NCBI RefSeq assembly: GCF_902168435.1
Contig: NZ_LR656165.1
Location: 62,001-126,000 of the forward strand
Origin: Bacillus marasmi
GTDB lineage: Bacteria; Bacillota; Bacilli; Bacillales; Cytobacillaceae
Length of the DNA stretch: 64,000 bases
Direction of reading: 5' to 3'
The position numbers and the translations under genes are program-made. Positions 30,689-38,737 of this stretch are shown in pieces (position 1 is the stretch's first letter; each line of letters begins with the position of its first letter). Below the pieces are notes generated by a model. That model was not told the origin of the DNA and searched no databases. It was given only the letters and a program-made list of their open reading frames with translations.

Positions 30689-30829
30689 TTGAGAAAGCTA
30701 TCCGATAAACTGCTATTAGAATCATATCACAAAGCAAAAGAGCTGAAACTAAACCCTGATTTTATTTGCTTAATTGAAAAGGAATTAAAACGAAGATCCT
30801 TATTTCATACAATAAAAGTCTCTTCCTAA
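30689..30829 (+). CDS. sda: sporulation inhibitor Sda
   Basis: 46 residues from a TTG start, preceded by GGAGGTGA (30676-30683). The sequence begins [20 protein letters not shown] and continues with [18 protein letters not shown], the helical hairpin of Sda, which binds the sensor kinase KinA and blocks its autophosphorylation. It stops cells from entering sporulation while DNA is being replicated or damaged. Length equals the active B. subtilis form. The upstream DnaA boxes support the call. Confidence 0.93.
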   Translation: MRKLSDKLLLESYHKAKELKLNPDFICLIEKELKRRSLFHTIKVSS

Positions 30830-30847
30830 TTCATTAAGCCAGACGGC

Positions 30848-31645
30848 TTATTTTTTTTCATCCCTTTTAACTAATTCACCTAGTTTTTGGCCGACGACAA
30901 CAGAACTTGGCGGCTTTAAGTCTGGATTTAAGGTAAAGCTATTTTTTTCAAACAATAACACAACTGTTGAGCCAAATGTAAAATACGCTAATTCCTCGCC
31001 TTTGGCAATCTTGGATCCTTCATGAACGATTTCAATGGAATTGACAAACATCGCTCCAACTTTTACGACTGCCATATGGCCAAAGTCATGCTTGATTTCT
31101 GAAATCCTTCGATAGTTTTTCGAAAGCGGCCGACGTCCATATTTTAATCCGTGCTTGTTCACGGGATAGGATTTCCTACCAAGCGTCCATTGTTCGGTAA
31201 TTTCTCCGCCAATCGGACTATGGATACGATGATAATTGCTTGGACTTAAATAAATAATCATGTAGGTTCCCTCTAGGTATTTTGCGAGGACCTCATCACT
31301 CCCAAGCATTTCACCAATAGAGTAACTTTTCCCTTTCACGGTGATTTCATTTGATTTATTGATTATCCCAAAATCCTCCAACACACCATCAACGGGACTG
31401 CTCACAATGTTTGTAGCCGGGTCATGAGATCGCGCATTTCGCTTTAATCTTCTTGTAAATAAATCATGTAATGTAGAAAATTCATTGAGATTTTTTTCCA
31501 TTTCCTTCAAATTAAGATTATAGACCTTTGCGAAAGAAGGTATAATAAAACGACTCAGTTGTGAGGTAGCAAATCGTTTTAGTATCGCTGAAGTCAGTCG
31601 TCCATTTGTTAATTCAATTAAGATTCTGTATAAAGCACTAATCAT
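30848..31645 (-). CDS. psd: phosphatidylserine decarboxylase proenzyme
   Basis: 265 residues. Converts phosphatidylserine to phosphatidylethanolamine at the membrane. The proenzyme self-cleaves within the FGSTVVLLFE motif (about residues 228-237), leaving a pyruvoyl group on the new serine-derived end. Other family motifs are YLSPSNYHRIHSPI (about 131) and SPVDGVLEDFG. It is divergent from pssA, the preceding pathway step, with a 115-base gap that may hold both promoters. Confidence 0.96.
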   Translation of the reverse strand: MISALYRILIELTNGRLTSAILKRFATSQLSRFIIPSFAKVYNLNLKEMEKNLNEFSTLHDLFTRRLKRNARSHDPATNIVSSPVDGVLEDFGIINKSNEITVKGKSYSIGEMLGSDEVLAKYLEGTYMIIYLSPSNYHRIHSPIGGEITEQWTLGRKSYPVNKHGLKYGRRPLSKNYRRISEIKHDFGHMAVVKVGAMFVNSIEIVHEGSKIAKGEELAYFTFGSTVVLLFEKNSFTLNPDLKPPSSVVVGQKLGELVKRDEKK

Positions 31646-31760
31646 GCCCTAACCTCCAAATATGTGTGAAATAATCTTTACTCACATGCATAAAACCTTT
31701 AAAATTAAATATTATTATATAAGTTCAGTAAGCCCTTTCCGTCCTAAGGAGTGAGGATAA

Positions 31761-32300
31761 TTGTTTTTACTAGAAGTATTTGATCAAACCATTAAGAAGC
31801 TAAAGAGTCAAACAGCAAACGTCTTAACACTAACAAATTTAGGCCTAGGTGGATATGCAATCATTGTTGGATTAAATGGCAATTTAAGACTCAGTCTCCT
31901 ACTAATTTTTGTTGCAGCATTGGCTGACCGCTTTGACGGGATGGCCGCAAGGAAATTTCATATTGAATCAGAGCTTGGCAAGCAACTCGATTCCATGAGT
32001 GATATTATATCATTTGGAGTCGCCCCTGCACTATTATTATATCAAGGAATTTTATTTGAATTTGGTGCCCCAGGTATTTTCTTCACTGTATTCTTCATTG
32101 GTTGTGGTGCATTTCGCTTAGCCCGCTTCAATATTACAGAAAGCAATGGATACTTTACCGGATTACCTATTACTGCCGCTGGCTGCCTTGCTACACTAAG
32201 CTTTTTGGCGATTCCACACACACCACCTCAAAGCTTTATCTTTATTATGATTCTGTTATCGTTACTAATGGTCAGCCCTTTTAAGCTAAAGAAAATATAA
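31761..32300 (+). CDS. pssA: CDP-diacylglycerol-serine O-phosphatidyltransferase
   Basis: 179 residues from a TTG start behind AAGGAGTGAGG. Makes phosphatidylserine from CDP-diacylglycerol and serine. The CDP-alcohol phosphatidyltransferase signature D-x2-DG-x2-AR-x8-G-x3-D-x3-D is complete, running from DRFDGMAARKF to LDSMSD (about residues 54-80). Several membrane helices follow. Divergent from psd, so synthesis and decarboxylation of phosphatidylserine are paired. Confidence 0.95.
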   Translation: MFLLEVFDQTIKKLKSQTANVLTLTNLGLGGYAIIVGLNGNLRLSLLLIFVAALADRFDGMAARKFHIESELGKQLDSMSDIISFGVAPALLLYQGILFEFGAPGIFFTVFFIGCGAFRLARFNITESNGYFTGLPITAAGCLATLSFLAIPHTPPQSFIFIMILLSLLMVSPFKLKKI

Positions 32301-32318
32301 TCGAGTTGAACTCAGAAC

Positions 32319-32356
32319 AAAAGCGCAAGCGCCTTGATGAGGCGCTGGAGCTGGAC
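32319..32356. repeat. partial copy of the interspersed palindromic repeat
   Basis: AAAGCGCAAGCGCC and GGCGCTGGAGCTGGAC resemble the ends of the longer copies at 50002 and 53299 joined directly, so this looks like an internally deleted copy downstream of pssA. Confidence 0.5.
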
Positions 32357-32375
32357 GTGTATAACGTTGTGAAAC

Positions 32376-32384
32376 TTATCCACA
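32376..32384 (+). promoter_or_regulatory. isolated perfect DnaA box
   Basis: TTATCCACA matches the consensus exactly, within an imperfect palindrome (AACGTTGTG ... CACAGCGTT, about 32363-32389). It lies between pssA and the terminator at 32413, 1.9 kb from the sda boxes. Its role is unknown. Confidence 0.5.
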
Positions 32385-32412
32385 GCGTTAAAATTTATAA
32401 TTTTATAACCAA

Positions 32413-32448
32413 CAAAAAACAGCACGATCAACAGTGCTGTTTTTTTTG
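32413..32448. terminator. terminator between pssA and sigK
   Basis: ACAGCAC (32419-32425) and GTGCTGT (32434-32440) form a stem flanked by an A run on the left and eight T residues on the right. It can end pssA and also convergent sigK. Confidence 0.88.
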
Positions 32449-32517
32449 TGAATATTTTTTGTTGTTTGTTGGTTTATTATTCGATGCATTTTAAGTTGTC
32501 CGTAATTATGCGGGACA

Positions 32518-33240
32518 TTAACCATTTCCATTTTTACGTTTTTCCTTTTCAGCTCGATAAAATTCATGAAACATTTTCATTAGCGCCCGCTTCTCAATCC
32601 GTGAAACATAGCTCCTTGAAATTCCGAGCTCTTTAGCGATTTCTCGTTGAGTTTTTTCTTTTTGAAGATCTAAACCAAATCTCCCGATAATGACCTCCTT
32701 TTCCCTTTCATCTAATACATCGATATATTTTTTTACTTTTTCGAGCTCCATATTTAATTGAATTGTATCAATAACATCCTCTGACTCACTTTTCAGTACA
32801 TCGATTAAGCTGATTTCGTTTCCTTCTTTATCCTGTCCAATCGGGTCATGTAATGAAACATCCTTTTTTGTCTTCTTTAAAGCTCTTAAATGCATCAGAA
32901 TTTCATTTTCTATACACCGAGCAGCATAAGTAGCCAACTTCGTTCCTTTTCCTTCTGAATAACTCTCAATTGCTTTTATTAATCCGATTGTTCCAATTGA
33001 AATCAAATCTTCGGCATCTTCACCAGTATTTTCAAATTTTTTCACAATATGAGCAACTAGCCTCAAATTATGCTCAATCAGCATATTCCGGGCATGCTGA
33101 TCTCCATTTGCCATGAGTTGTAAATATTTTCGTTCATCTGCTGCAGACAAGGGCTGAGGAAATGCATTATTTTTTACATATGAGACAAGAAAGATAATTT
33201 CCTTTACTAAATAACCGAGTGCTGTTAAGATTCCAGACAT
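32518..33240 (-). CDS. sigK: RNA polymerase sporulation sigma factor, pro-sigma-K
   Basis: 240 residues from the ATG at 33240 behind GGGGGGTG; the open frame extends 47 codons upstream without support. Mother-cell sigma factor for late sporulation (cortex, coat). The first 20 residues ([20 protein letters not shown]) form the hydrophobic pro-sequence removed by SpoIVFB, leaving a mature end [12 protein letters not shown]. Region 2 has [19 protein letters not shown]; region 4 has [20 protein letters not shown]. The gene is continuous, unlike B. subtilis 168, where the skin element splits it. Confidence 0.97.
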   Translation of the reverse strand: MSGILTALGYLVKEIIFLVSYVKNNAFPQPLSAADERKYLQLMANGDQHARNMLIEHNLRLVAHIVKKFENTGEDAEDLISIGTIGLIKAIESYSEGKGTKLATYAARCIENEILMHLRALKKTKKDVSLHDPIGQDKEGNEISLIDVLKSESEDVIDTIQLNMELEKVKKYIDVLDEREKEVIIGRFGLDLQKEKTQREIAKELGISRSYVSRIEKRALMKMFHEFYRAEKEKRKNGNG

Positions 33241-33300
33241 ATATTCACCCCCCGCAAAATTAGGCCATCGCCTATACCTAATTCCTATGTAAAAAGAGGC

Positions 33301-33328
33301 TAGTATGTGTCTGTCCGTTATTATTTTT
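33301..33328 (-). promoter_or_regulatory. candidate sigma-E promoter of sigK
   Basis: On the minus strand CATACTA (33307-33301) resembles the sigma-E -10 CATACAAT, and an A/T-rich AAAATA lies 14 bases further upstream. It lies about 60 bases from the sigK start. Sigma-E control of sigK is known in B. subtilis; this assignment rests on a loose match. Confidence 0.4.
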
Positions 33329-33395
33329 ATAAACAAAAAAGGATTGATCTTGACGATGTTGATTGGAGATGAAAGCAACATTTAGACTGACACAC

Positions 33396-33433
33396 AAAAA
33401 AGCATTAACCGCTGGGGCTAATGCTTTCTTTTT
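33396..33433 (-). terminator. terminator after yrzI
   Basis: AGCATTA and TAATGCT form a stem with a G/C-rich loop, and the minus strand ends in six T residues. It separates yrzI from sigK. Confidence 0.85.
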
Positions 33434-33539
33434 GAAACTTCACTATGCGGTATCTTTCTCCACCCACAAGCGTTTTTTTGAGTTTTTACCGAGCATCATC
33501 ATATATATAACCACCCTTCTTTTTATTTTTAACTAAAAA

Positions 33540-33680
33540 TTAGAAATAACGATACATTGAAAATTGTCGGTCTTTATTTTGTTCATAAATGTGTTCAACG
33601 AATTGCTGATGATTTACTTCTTCCTTCGATCGCTTTCGTTTATTAATAGTAATTGTTAAAAATAGAATATTTAAAGTCAT
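33540..33680 (-). CDS. yrzI: YrzI family small protein
   Basis: 46 residues, ATG at 33680 behind a consensus AAAGGAGGTGAT. It begins MTLNILFLTITINKRKRSKE: a short hydrophobic start, then a basic patch, then a polar helix (EQNKDRQFSMYRYF end). This matches the YrzI family of small Bacillus proteins, located near mtnN. Function is unknown. A strong terminator follows. The call rests on N-terminal pattern and location, from memory. Confidence 0.78.
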   Translation of the reverse strand: MTLNILFLTITINKRKRSKEEVNHQQFVEHIYEQNKDRQFSMYRYF

Positions 33681-33730
33681 TTCTAATCACCTCCTTTACT
33701 GTTATTTTTTTCCATACCCGAACAACACAA

Positions 33731-33760
33731 AAAACCGCAAGAGAGACCTATTCCTGCGGC
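33731..33760 (-). terminator. second of two similar hairpins upstream of yrzI
   Basis: CCGCAGG ... TTGCGG followed by TTTTTTG on the minus strand. It is near-identical in design and sequence to the hairpin at 33782-33816, as if duplicated. Confidence 0.7.
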
Positions 33761-33781
33761 TGTTAGTTCAAATTGGGCACA

Positions 33782-33816
33782 AAAATACCGCAGGAGACAC
33801 CATTCCCCTTGCGGCT
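33782..33816 (-). terminator. first of two similar hairpins, after the 27-codon ORF
   Basis: CCGCAAGG and CCTGCGG pair with a mismatch on the minus strand and are followed by TATTTTTG. It ends the transcript that starts at the promoter at 33974-34002. Confidence 0.7.
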
Positions 33817-33841
33817 AGGATATGCTTTATAAGGTAAAAAA

Positions 33842-33925
33842 TTAAGCGCACCATACCTGTTGGTCGAATGTGTGTAACTGGATGATTAAGTTTTGGTTGT
33901 TTGTAGTTAAAGTGTTTACTGTCAT
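33842..33925 (-). CDS. possible 27-residue peptide
   Basis: ATG at 33925, with AAGGAGGTCG eight bases upstream, opens a 27-codon frame (MTVNTLTTNNQNLIIQLHTF then DQQVWCA) ending at 33844. A near-consensus sigma-A promoter lies upstream and a terminator downstream, so it is transcribed as a unit of its own or with yrzI. No family was recognised. The MT-N start loosely recalls YrzI, and the peptide may be a diverged or truncated relative. No function is proposed. Confidence 0.6.
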   Translation of the reverse strand: MTVNTLTTNNQNLIIQLHTFDQQVWCA

Positions 33926-33973
33926 TTTATTCGACCTCCTTAATGATATTGGTAATTTTCGCTTACACTGGTT

Positions 33974-34002
33974 ATTATAGTCAGAACATTGGCTAATGTA
34001 AA
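33974..34002 (-). promoter_or_regulatory. sigma-A promoter of the small-peptide unit
   Basis: TTTACA (34002-33997) and a perfect TATAAT (33979-33974) lie 17 bases apart on the minus strand, about 50 bases upstream of the 27-codon ORF. Confidence 0.8.
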
Positions 34003-34066
34003 CATAATTCGTTAGTAATATTCCGACAAATTACATATCTCAAATATTTCAGTTCCTTTCCTCAAT

Positions 34067-34096
34067 CAAAAAGGGCTCCAATACTGGAACCCTTAG
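34067..34096 (-). terminator. terminator after mtnN
   Basis: AAGGGTTCCA and TGGAGCCCTT (minus strand) pair with one mismatch around a short loop and are followed by TTTTTG. Confidence 0.85.
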
Positions 34097-34103
34097 TCTT
34101 TCA

Positions 34104-34805
34104 TTAGCTGTTTTTCAATCCCGCTACAATTTTCATAACTAATGTTGCGGAATTGACTGCTGCCTTATCTAAATATTGTTCAAACGAGACATTGGATTCT
34201 TTTCCGGCAATGTCTGACAAGGAACGGATAATCACAAATGGTACATCAAACTGGTGGGCAACTTGTGCGATTGCAGCAGCTTCCATTTCAACCGCTTGGA
34301 GGTTCGTAAATTTTGAACGGACATGCTCTACTCGTTCTGGATCGTTCATAAACGTATCTCCTGTAGCGATAACACCTGTTACAACCTGAATGCCTTCTAT
34401 TTCTTTTGCGCTTTGTTCTGCGATTAAAACAAGCTTTTCTGTTGCTGTGAAGGCAGGTGGTAATTTAGGAACTTGTCCATATTCATAACCAAATACTGTC
34501 ACATCAACATCATGGTGACGGGCTTCAGAGGAAATGACCACATCGCCAACGTTTAAACTTGGATCAAAGCCACCTGCTGAACCAGTATTAATAATATAAT
34601 CAGGTGCAAATTTTTGCAGTAAAATGGTTGTCGACATAGCAGCATTCACTTTTCCGATTCCTGAACGGAGCAGTATTACCTCCACTCCATCCATATTTCC
34701 AGTCGTAAATTCGCAACCTGCAATTATTTCAACCTGCTGATTTTCAATATTTTTTCTAAGTAAGCTTACTTCTTCTTCCATTGCTCCGATGATAGCAACC
34801 TTCAT
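34104..34805 (-). CDS. mtnN: 5'-methylthioadenosine/S-adenosylhomocysteine nucleosidase
   Basis: 233 residues, full length. Cleaves adenine from methylthioadenosine, S-adenosylhomocysteine and 5'-deoxyadenosine, removing inhibitory SAM by-products. Motifs: IGAMEEEV at the N-terminus (catalytic glutamate), [10 protein letters not shown] near residue 77, [12 protein letters not shown] near 172 (substrate Glu) and RSLSDIAG with the catalytic Asp near 197. In B. subtilis it is followed by mccA-mccB; here a terminator follows at once and no mcc genes are in the window. Confidence 0.97.
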   Translation of the reverse strand: MKVAIIGAMEEEVSLLRKNIENQQVEIIAGCEFTTGNMDGVEVILLRSGIGKVNAAMSTTILLQKFAPDYIINTGSAGGFDPSLNVGDVVISSEARHHDVDVTVFGYEYGQVPKLPPAFTATEKLVLIAEQSAKEIEGIQVVTGVIATGDTFMNDPERVEHVRSKFTNLQAVEMEAAAIAQVAHQFDVPFVIIRSLSDIAGKESNVSFEQYLDKAAVNSATLVMKIVAGLKNS

Positions 34806-34880
34806 TCTTCAACCTCTTTTCAATTGTTTGTATCTTTGTTAGCCTTATCCATATTTTAACGTACTTATGTAGTATAAAAC

Positions 34881-34913
34881 AAAAAGGACTACTTCTGAAA
34901 TAGAAGCAGCCCT
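34881..34913 (-). terminator. terminator after yrrS
   Basis: GGGCTGCTTCT and AGAAGTAGTCC pair with mismatches on the minus strand; TTTTTG follows. Confidence 0.8.
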
Positions 34914-34925
34914 GATTTAAGTTAA

Positions 34926-35585
34926 TTATTGTTGAACTTTGTCATTTTCTATTAATTCCTCAACCTTTACTGGCTTCCAACCACCTTCATCTTGCCATTC
35001 AAGATATACACGGTAAGCTTGAGGATTTCCTTTTTCTGTCACGGTTCCGATAGATTTATCCGGACCGCCATCTCGACTTAAATACCACACCGTCATTGTG
35101 CTTTCATCAGCACCAATTGCCGAAGCGAGCGCCTTCACTCGTTCATCCCAGTCCACTGATTCAGAAGAATTTGGCCCAGATTGCGTTGTACCCACTGGTT
35201 CCCATGCAGGATTCACAATCATCCTTTGAACATTGTCGCCGCCACCTTCAGTAATCACCTCGGTGTCACTCTCCTGCTTTTTGTCTTTCTTGGTATCTTT
35301 GTCTTTAGTTTTAGAATCAGATTGAGTTGACTTACTTTGTTTTGAGGTTTCTTGTTTTACCTCTTTTGTCGTTTTTTCCGCTGGGCTATCGTTTCGTTTC
35401 TCCTCAATAGCTTGGTCCTTTTGCGTTTCAGTTTCATCATCATTTGAAAAAATAGAGACTGATACGATCACGATTAACAGTAGCACAAGGGCAATTAAGC
35501 CATTCAAAATCATATTTGTTCTTCTTCGTTTTGAACGCACTTCAGAACGCATACCTTCTCGTGATTGATTAAAATTGCTTTTCAA
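34926..35585 (-). CDS. yrrS: YrrS family protein (DUF1510)
   Basis: 219 residues from a TTG at 35585 behind AAAGGAGG. A basic cytoplasmic tail (residues 1-24) is followed by one membrane helix (about 25-47) and an extracellular low-complexity Lys/Asp/Ser-rich stretch (about 50-110). The C-terminal globular DUF1510 domain contains VNPAWEPVGTTQSG and WYLSRDGGPDKSIGTV. It lies directly downstream of the PBP gene, as in B. subtilis, where yrrS and pbpI form a pair implicated in sporulation; function unknown. Confidence 0.88.
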   Translation of the reverse strand: MKSNFNQSREGMRSEVRSKRRRTNMILNGLIALVLLLIVIVSVSIFSNDDETETQKDQAIEEKRNDSPAEKTTKEVKQETSKQSKSTQSDSKTKDKDTKKDKKQESDTEVITEGGGDNVQRMIVNPAWEPVGTTQSGPNSSESVDWDERVKALASAIGADESTMTVWYLSRDGGPDKSIGTVTEKGNPQAYRVYLEWQDEGGWKPVKVEELIENDKVQQ

Positions 35586-35655
35586 AAGATAAAGCCTCCT
35601 TTGACAAGTTCGCTTAATATTTTAACACGACATTATTAAAACTTGAAGGAGTTTA

Positions 35656-37425
35656 TTATTGGGCATTTTTGAGTTGATCTATCTCATATAGCTCTGACAC
35701 CATATCTGCGAAGAGTTGATTGACTCCACCTTGATCGTCAGGCACGTCTAAATTTACAGCAACTAACACATATTTTGGATTCTCATAGGGGAAATAGCCA
35801 GCAAACCATTTGTTATGTAGCTGCTTCTCATTCTCGAATTTCCCAGTTTCTGCTGTACCCGATTTTCCAGCAACTGCATAAGGAAGATCTTTAAACCAAC
35901 GCCCTGTACCGTGGTCATTTGTAACAACCTCACGCAGTAGCTCCTGTAATTTCATCGCGGTGTATGGGGCAATCGTTTCTTCCTTTGCTCCACTTTCGTT
36001 AAAATCAAACATCGTCGTCCCATTTTGATATTCGATTTTTGAAGTTACGCGGACCATTTCCCTTTTTCCGCCTCTAGCAATCGTTGCCATCATATTAGCA
36101 ACAGCAAGCGGTGTTGCCCTGACCTCGTGTTGACCTATTCCAGTCATCGCAACAAAGTTTTGATCCTTTTTGGCGCTTTCACTAAGAAAGACGCGTCCCT
36201 TCTCTTCATCGGGTAATTGCGCAAATTCATCCAGATGAAATACCGAGCCCCTCCAGCCAACCTGTCCGACAATTCCTAGCTTAGCTGCATATTCCTCAAT
36301 AATGTTTGGATCGATATCCTTCAGTTCATTAGCAATTTGCCCAAAAGTTGCATTGCAGCTGCGAGCAAAGCTATCGTTAAATGTAAGCATCCCATGATTA
36401 TACTTTAAATCTGGGTCTCCATTAATTTTTCGACTACAATTGAAGGTTCGAGTCGGTGCATTCAAATTATAATCGATAGCCGCAGCGGCGATGACTGTCT
36501 TAAAAACCGAACCCATAATTTGCTGCTTAATCATGAGATTCTCAATCCCATTCCCAGCATAAGGATCTTTATGATTAATGCTTGGACGAGAAACCATCGC
36601 TAACACTTGGTTAGTTTTTGCATCGAGCAAAACTAATCCACCTTTTTTTATTCCGTGAGTATCAACAAGACTTTCAGCTGTCATTTGCATTTTTTTATCA
36701 ATTGTTGTTTTAATGTTGACTGGATAATAAGGATTTGCCGAATCAACGTATCTCACATCAACACCAAATAACGGTGCACCATCACCATCAACATGATATA
36801 CAAGCTTGGACTCTCCTTCAGCAATTAAAAACTCATCAAAGCTTTTTTCAAGCCCGGAAATTCCAATTAAGGTATTGCTGGGATATTCCTTGTTTGGATA
36901 ACGCTTTAGAAGCTCTTGATTATTTTCCTTTACAATTCCAATCAACTGCTCTGCAGGAGTCTTCTCAAGCAAGTATTTCCGCTCAACGGCAAATACTCCA
37001 GGAATTTTTAACGCATTGATTTTTTCCATTTGCGAGCTAGTCAATCGGAGCGGATTGGGTTCACCGTACGCAAAGGGTTTGTTTGCAGTTTGGATTTGTT
37101 TCATTAAGTCCTGCTTATCTGCGCGAATGATATCAGCAACCTTACCTGGATCCCAGTTCATTTTTTTTAAAAAAGGAAACAGAATGAGCACCTGCTGCCT
37201 ATCATAAATAAGAGGTTTACCATTGCGGTCTAGAAAATTACCTCTACCACTATCCAATACTACCTCTTGGGATCGTTGCTTTACGCTTGCTTCCAAAATA
37301 TTAACTTGATGCTTCGAAAAGCTCTTTGTATCTATCAATTGAATTTGCACTAGTCTTCCCATTAACAGTAGGACACAAATAAAGCTAATAATGGCCCATA
37401 CTAAAATTCGTTTCCTTTTCAGCAT
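35656..37425 (-). CDS. pbpI: class B penicillin-binding protein (PBP4b/PbpI-like)
   Basis: 589 residues. Monofunctional peptidoglycan transpeptidase. An N-terminal signal anchor (about residues 8-26) precedes a PBP dimer domain (about 50-220) and the transpeptidase domain with the active-site motifs SVFK (about 306), SCN (about 351) and KSGT (about 512). Location next to yrrS and greA points to B. subtilis yrrR (pbpI). The ribosome-binding site GAGGTG is embedded in a hairpin immediately upstream. Confidence 0.9.
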   Translation of the reverse strand: MLKRKRILVWAIISFICVLLLMGRLVQIQLIDTKSFSKHQVNILEASVKQRSQEVVLDSGRGNFLDRNGKPLIYDRQQVLILFPFLKKMNWDPGKVADIIRADKQDLMKQIQTANKPFAYGEPNPLRLTSSQMEKINALKIPGVFAVERKYLLEKTPAEQLIGIVKENNQELLKRYPNKEYPSNTLIGISGLEKSFDEFLIAEGESKLVYHVDGDGAPLFGVDVRYVDSANPYYPVNIKTTIDKKMQMTAESLVDTHGIKKGGLVLLDAKTNQVLAMVSRPSINHKDPYAGNGIENLMIKQQIMGSVFKTVIAAAAIDYNLNAPTRTFNCSRKINGDPDLKYNHGMLTFNDSFARSCNATFGQIANELKDIDPNIIEEYAAKLGIVGQVGWRGSVFHLDEFAQLPDEEKGRVFLSESAKKDQNFVAMTGIGQHEVRATPLAVANMMATIARGGKREMVRVTSKIEYQNGTTMFDFNESGAKEETIAPYTAMKLQELLREVVTNDHGTGRWFKDLPYAVAGKSGTAETGKFENEKQLHNKWFAGYFPYENPKYVLVAVNLDVPDDQGGVNQLFADMVSELYEIDQLKNAQ

Positions 37426-37457
37426 AAAAACACCTCGTCATAAGTTTTGACGAGGTG
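37426..37457 (-). terminator. terminator hairpin that contains the pbpI ribosome-binding site
   Basis: CACCTCGTCA and TGACGAGGTG form a perfect ten-base stem with a seven-base loop, followed on the minus strand by TTTTT and then the pbpI ATG. It can terminate greA transcripts, and when read through it would bury the GAGGTG site of pbpI. Confidence 0.85.
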
Positions 37458-37479
37458 CACAGTTTTCAAACTATTATTG

Positions 37480-37956
37480 CTATTTAATTGAAGTAATTCT
37501 TACGTTCATTTCTCCACCAGGAGTTTGAACAGAAACTTCATCGCCAACTTTTTTGCCCATTAAGCTTCGGGCAATTGGTGAATCGTTTGAAATTTTACCT
37601 TCAAATGGATCTGCTTCTGCACTACCTACAATCGTATAGGTTTCTTCATCGCCATCAGGAAGCTCAATAAATGTTACAGATCGACCTAAAGCAACTTCAT
37701 CGCTGCGCATTTCATCTTCAGCAATGATTTTTGCATTACGAATCATGTTTTCAAGAGTCGTAATCCGACCTTCAACAAATGCTTGCTCTTCTTTTGCAGA
37801 ATCGTACTCTGAGTTTTCAGAAAGGTCACCAAAGCTTCTAGCAATTTTAATCCGTTCAACAACTTCTTTTCGTTTCACGGTTTTTAACTGTTCTAATTCT
37901 TGTTCTAACTTTTCTTTCCCTGCCTGTGTCATCGGGAATACTTTTTCTGTAGCCAA
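37480..37956 (-). CDS. greA: transcription elongation factor GreA
   Basis: 158 residues if it starts at the TTG at 37956 ([20 protein letters not shown], nine bases from GGAG). The ATG two codons earlier is only three bases from GGAG, too close. Length and N-terminus match other Bacillus GreA. It rescues backtracked RNA polymerase by stimulating transcript cleavage. An N-terminal coiled coil (about 1-75) with the acidic tip [20 protein letters not shown] is followed by an FKBP-like C-terminal domain ([20 protein letters not shown]). Confidence 0.95.
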   Translation of the reverse strand: MATEKVFPMTQAGKEKLEQELEQLKTVKRKEVVERIKIARSFGDLSENSEYDSAKEEQAFVEGRITTLENMIRNAKIIAEDEMRSDEVALGRSVTFIELPDGDEETYTIVGSAEADPFEGKISNDSPIARSLMGKKVGDEVSVQTPGGEMNVRITSIK

Positions 37957-38096
37957 AGACATTCACTCCTTCTAGTCGTCACAATCCCCCATTGAAATTG
38001 TGGATAAATAATATGTAGGATCAATAAATACATAGGAGCGCGTCCTGAGATAGGGCGCGCCTAATTTTATACTTTTTTATTATCTATGCTATTGTT

Positions 38097-38732
38097 TCAT
38101 AAAAATGATTTTTGTTCAAGAATTGTTTGTATTTTTGTGACCATCAAATCAATGGCTACGTGGTTGTGACCGCCCTCTGGAATAATAATATCCGCATATC
38201 GCTTCGTTGGTTCAATAAATTGGTTATGCATAGGTCGCACAACGTTCACATATTGATCAATAACGGATTCCATCGTTCGACCTCTATCCTTAATATCCCT
38301 CTTAAGTCTACGAATAATTCTCAAATCAGCATCTGTATCAACAAATAATTTAATATCCATTAAATCACGAAGACGTTCATCTTCAAGTACTAAAATTCCT
38401 TCTAAAATAATAACATCCTTTGGTTCCACCTTGATGACTTCATCAGAGCGGGTATGGATGGAATAATCATAGACCGGCTTATCAATCGATTGATAATTTA
38501 ACAAGCTTTTAATATGTTGAATTAATAAATCATTATCAAATGCCAATGGATGATCATAATTTGTTTTTAAACGCTGTTCAAACGGTACATGGCTTTGATC
38601 TTTGTAATAGTAATCCTGTTCAAGCATTAAGATGGAATGACCGGTGAAATGACGGCAAATTGACTTTGTTACACTTGTCTTACCAGATCCTGAGCCACCG
38701 GCGACACCTATAACAACAGGTTTGGGAACCAT
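38097..38732 (-). CDS. udk: uridine kinase
   Basis: 211 residues, family length. Phosphorylates uridine and cytidine in pyrimidine salvage, using ATP or GTP. P-loop GGSGSGKT at residues 12-19; FEQDYYY-type substrate loop ([20 protein letters not shown], about 36-55); [11 protein letters not shown] near 108. It lies six bases after trhP2 and before greA, as in B. subtilis. Confidence 0.97.
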   Translation of the reverse strand: MVPKPVVIGVAGGSGSGKTSVTKSICRHFTGHSILMLEQDYYYKDQSHVPFEQRLKTNYDHPLAFDNDLLIQHIKSLLNYQSIDKPVYDYSIHTRSDEVIKVEPKDVIILEGILVLEDERLRDLMDIKLFVDTDADLRIIRRLKRDIKDRGRTMESVIDQYVNVVRPMHNQFIEPTKRYADIIIPEGGHNHVAIDLMVTKIQTILEQKSFL

Positions 38733-38737
38733 AAGGT

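Noticed and set aside
33099-33381. 47-codon extension of sigK
   Set aside because: No ribosome-binding site, and the conserved pro-sequence begins at the methionine at 33240.
38030-38092. Terminator between udk and greA
   Set aside because: The GC-rich inverted segments pair only with bulges and the minus strand lacks a T run, so it was not called.
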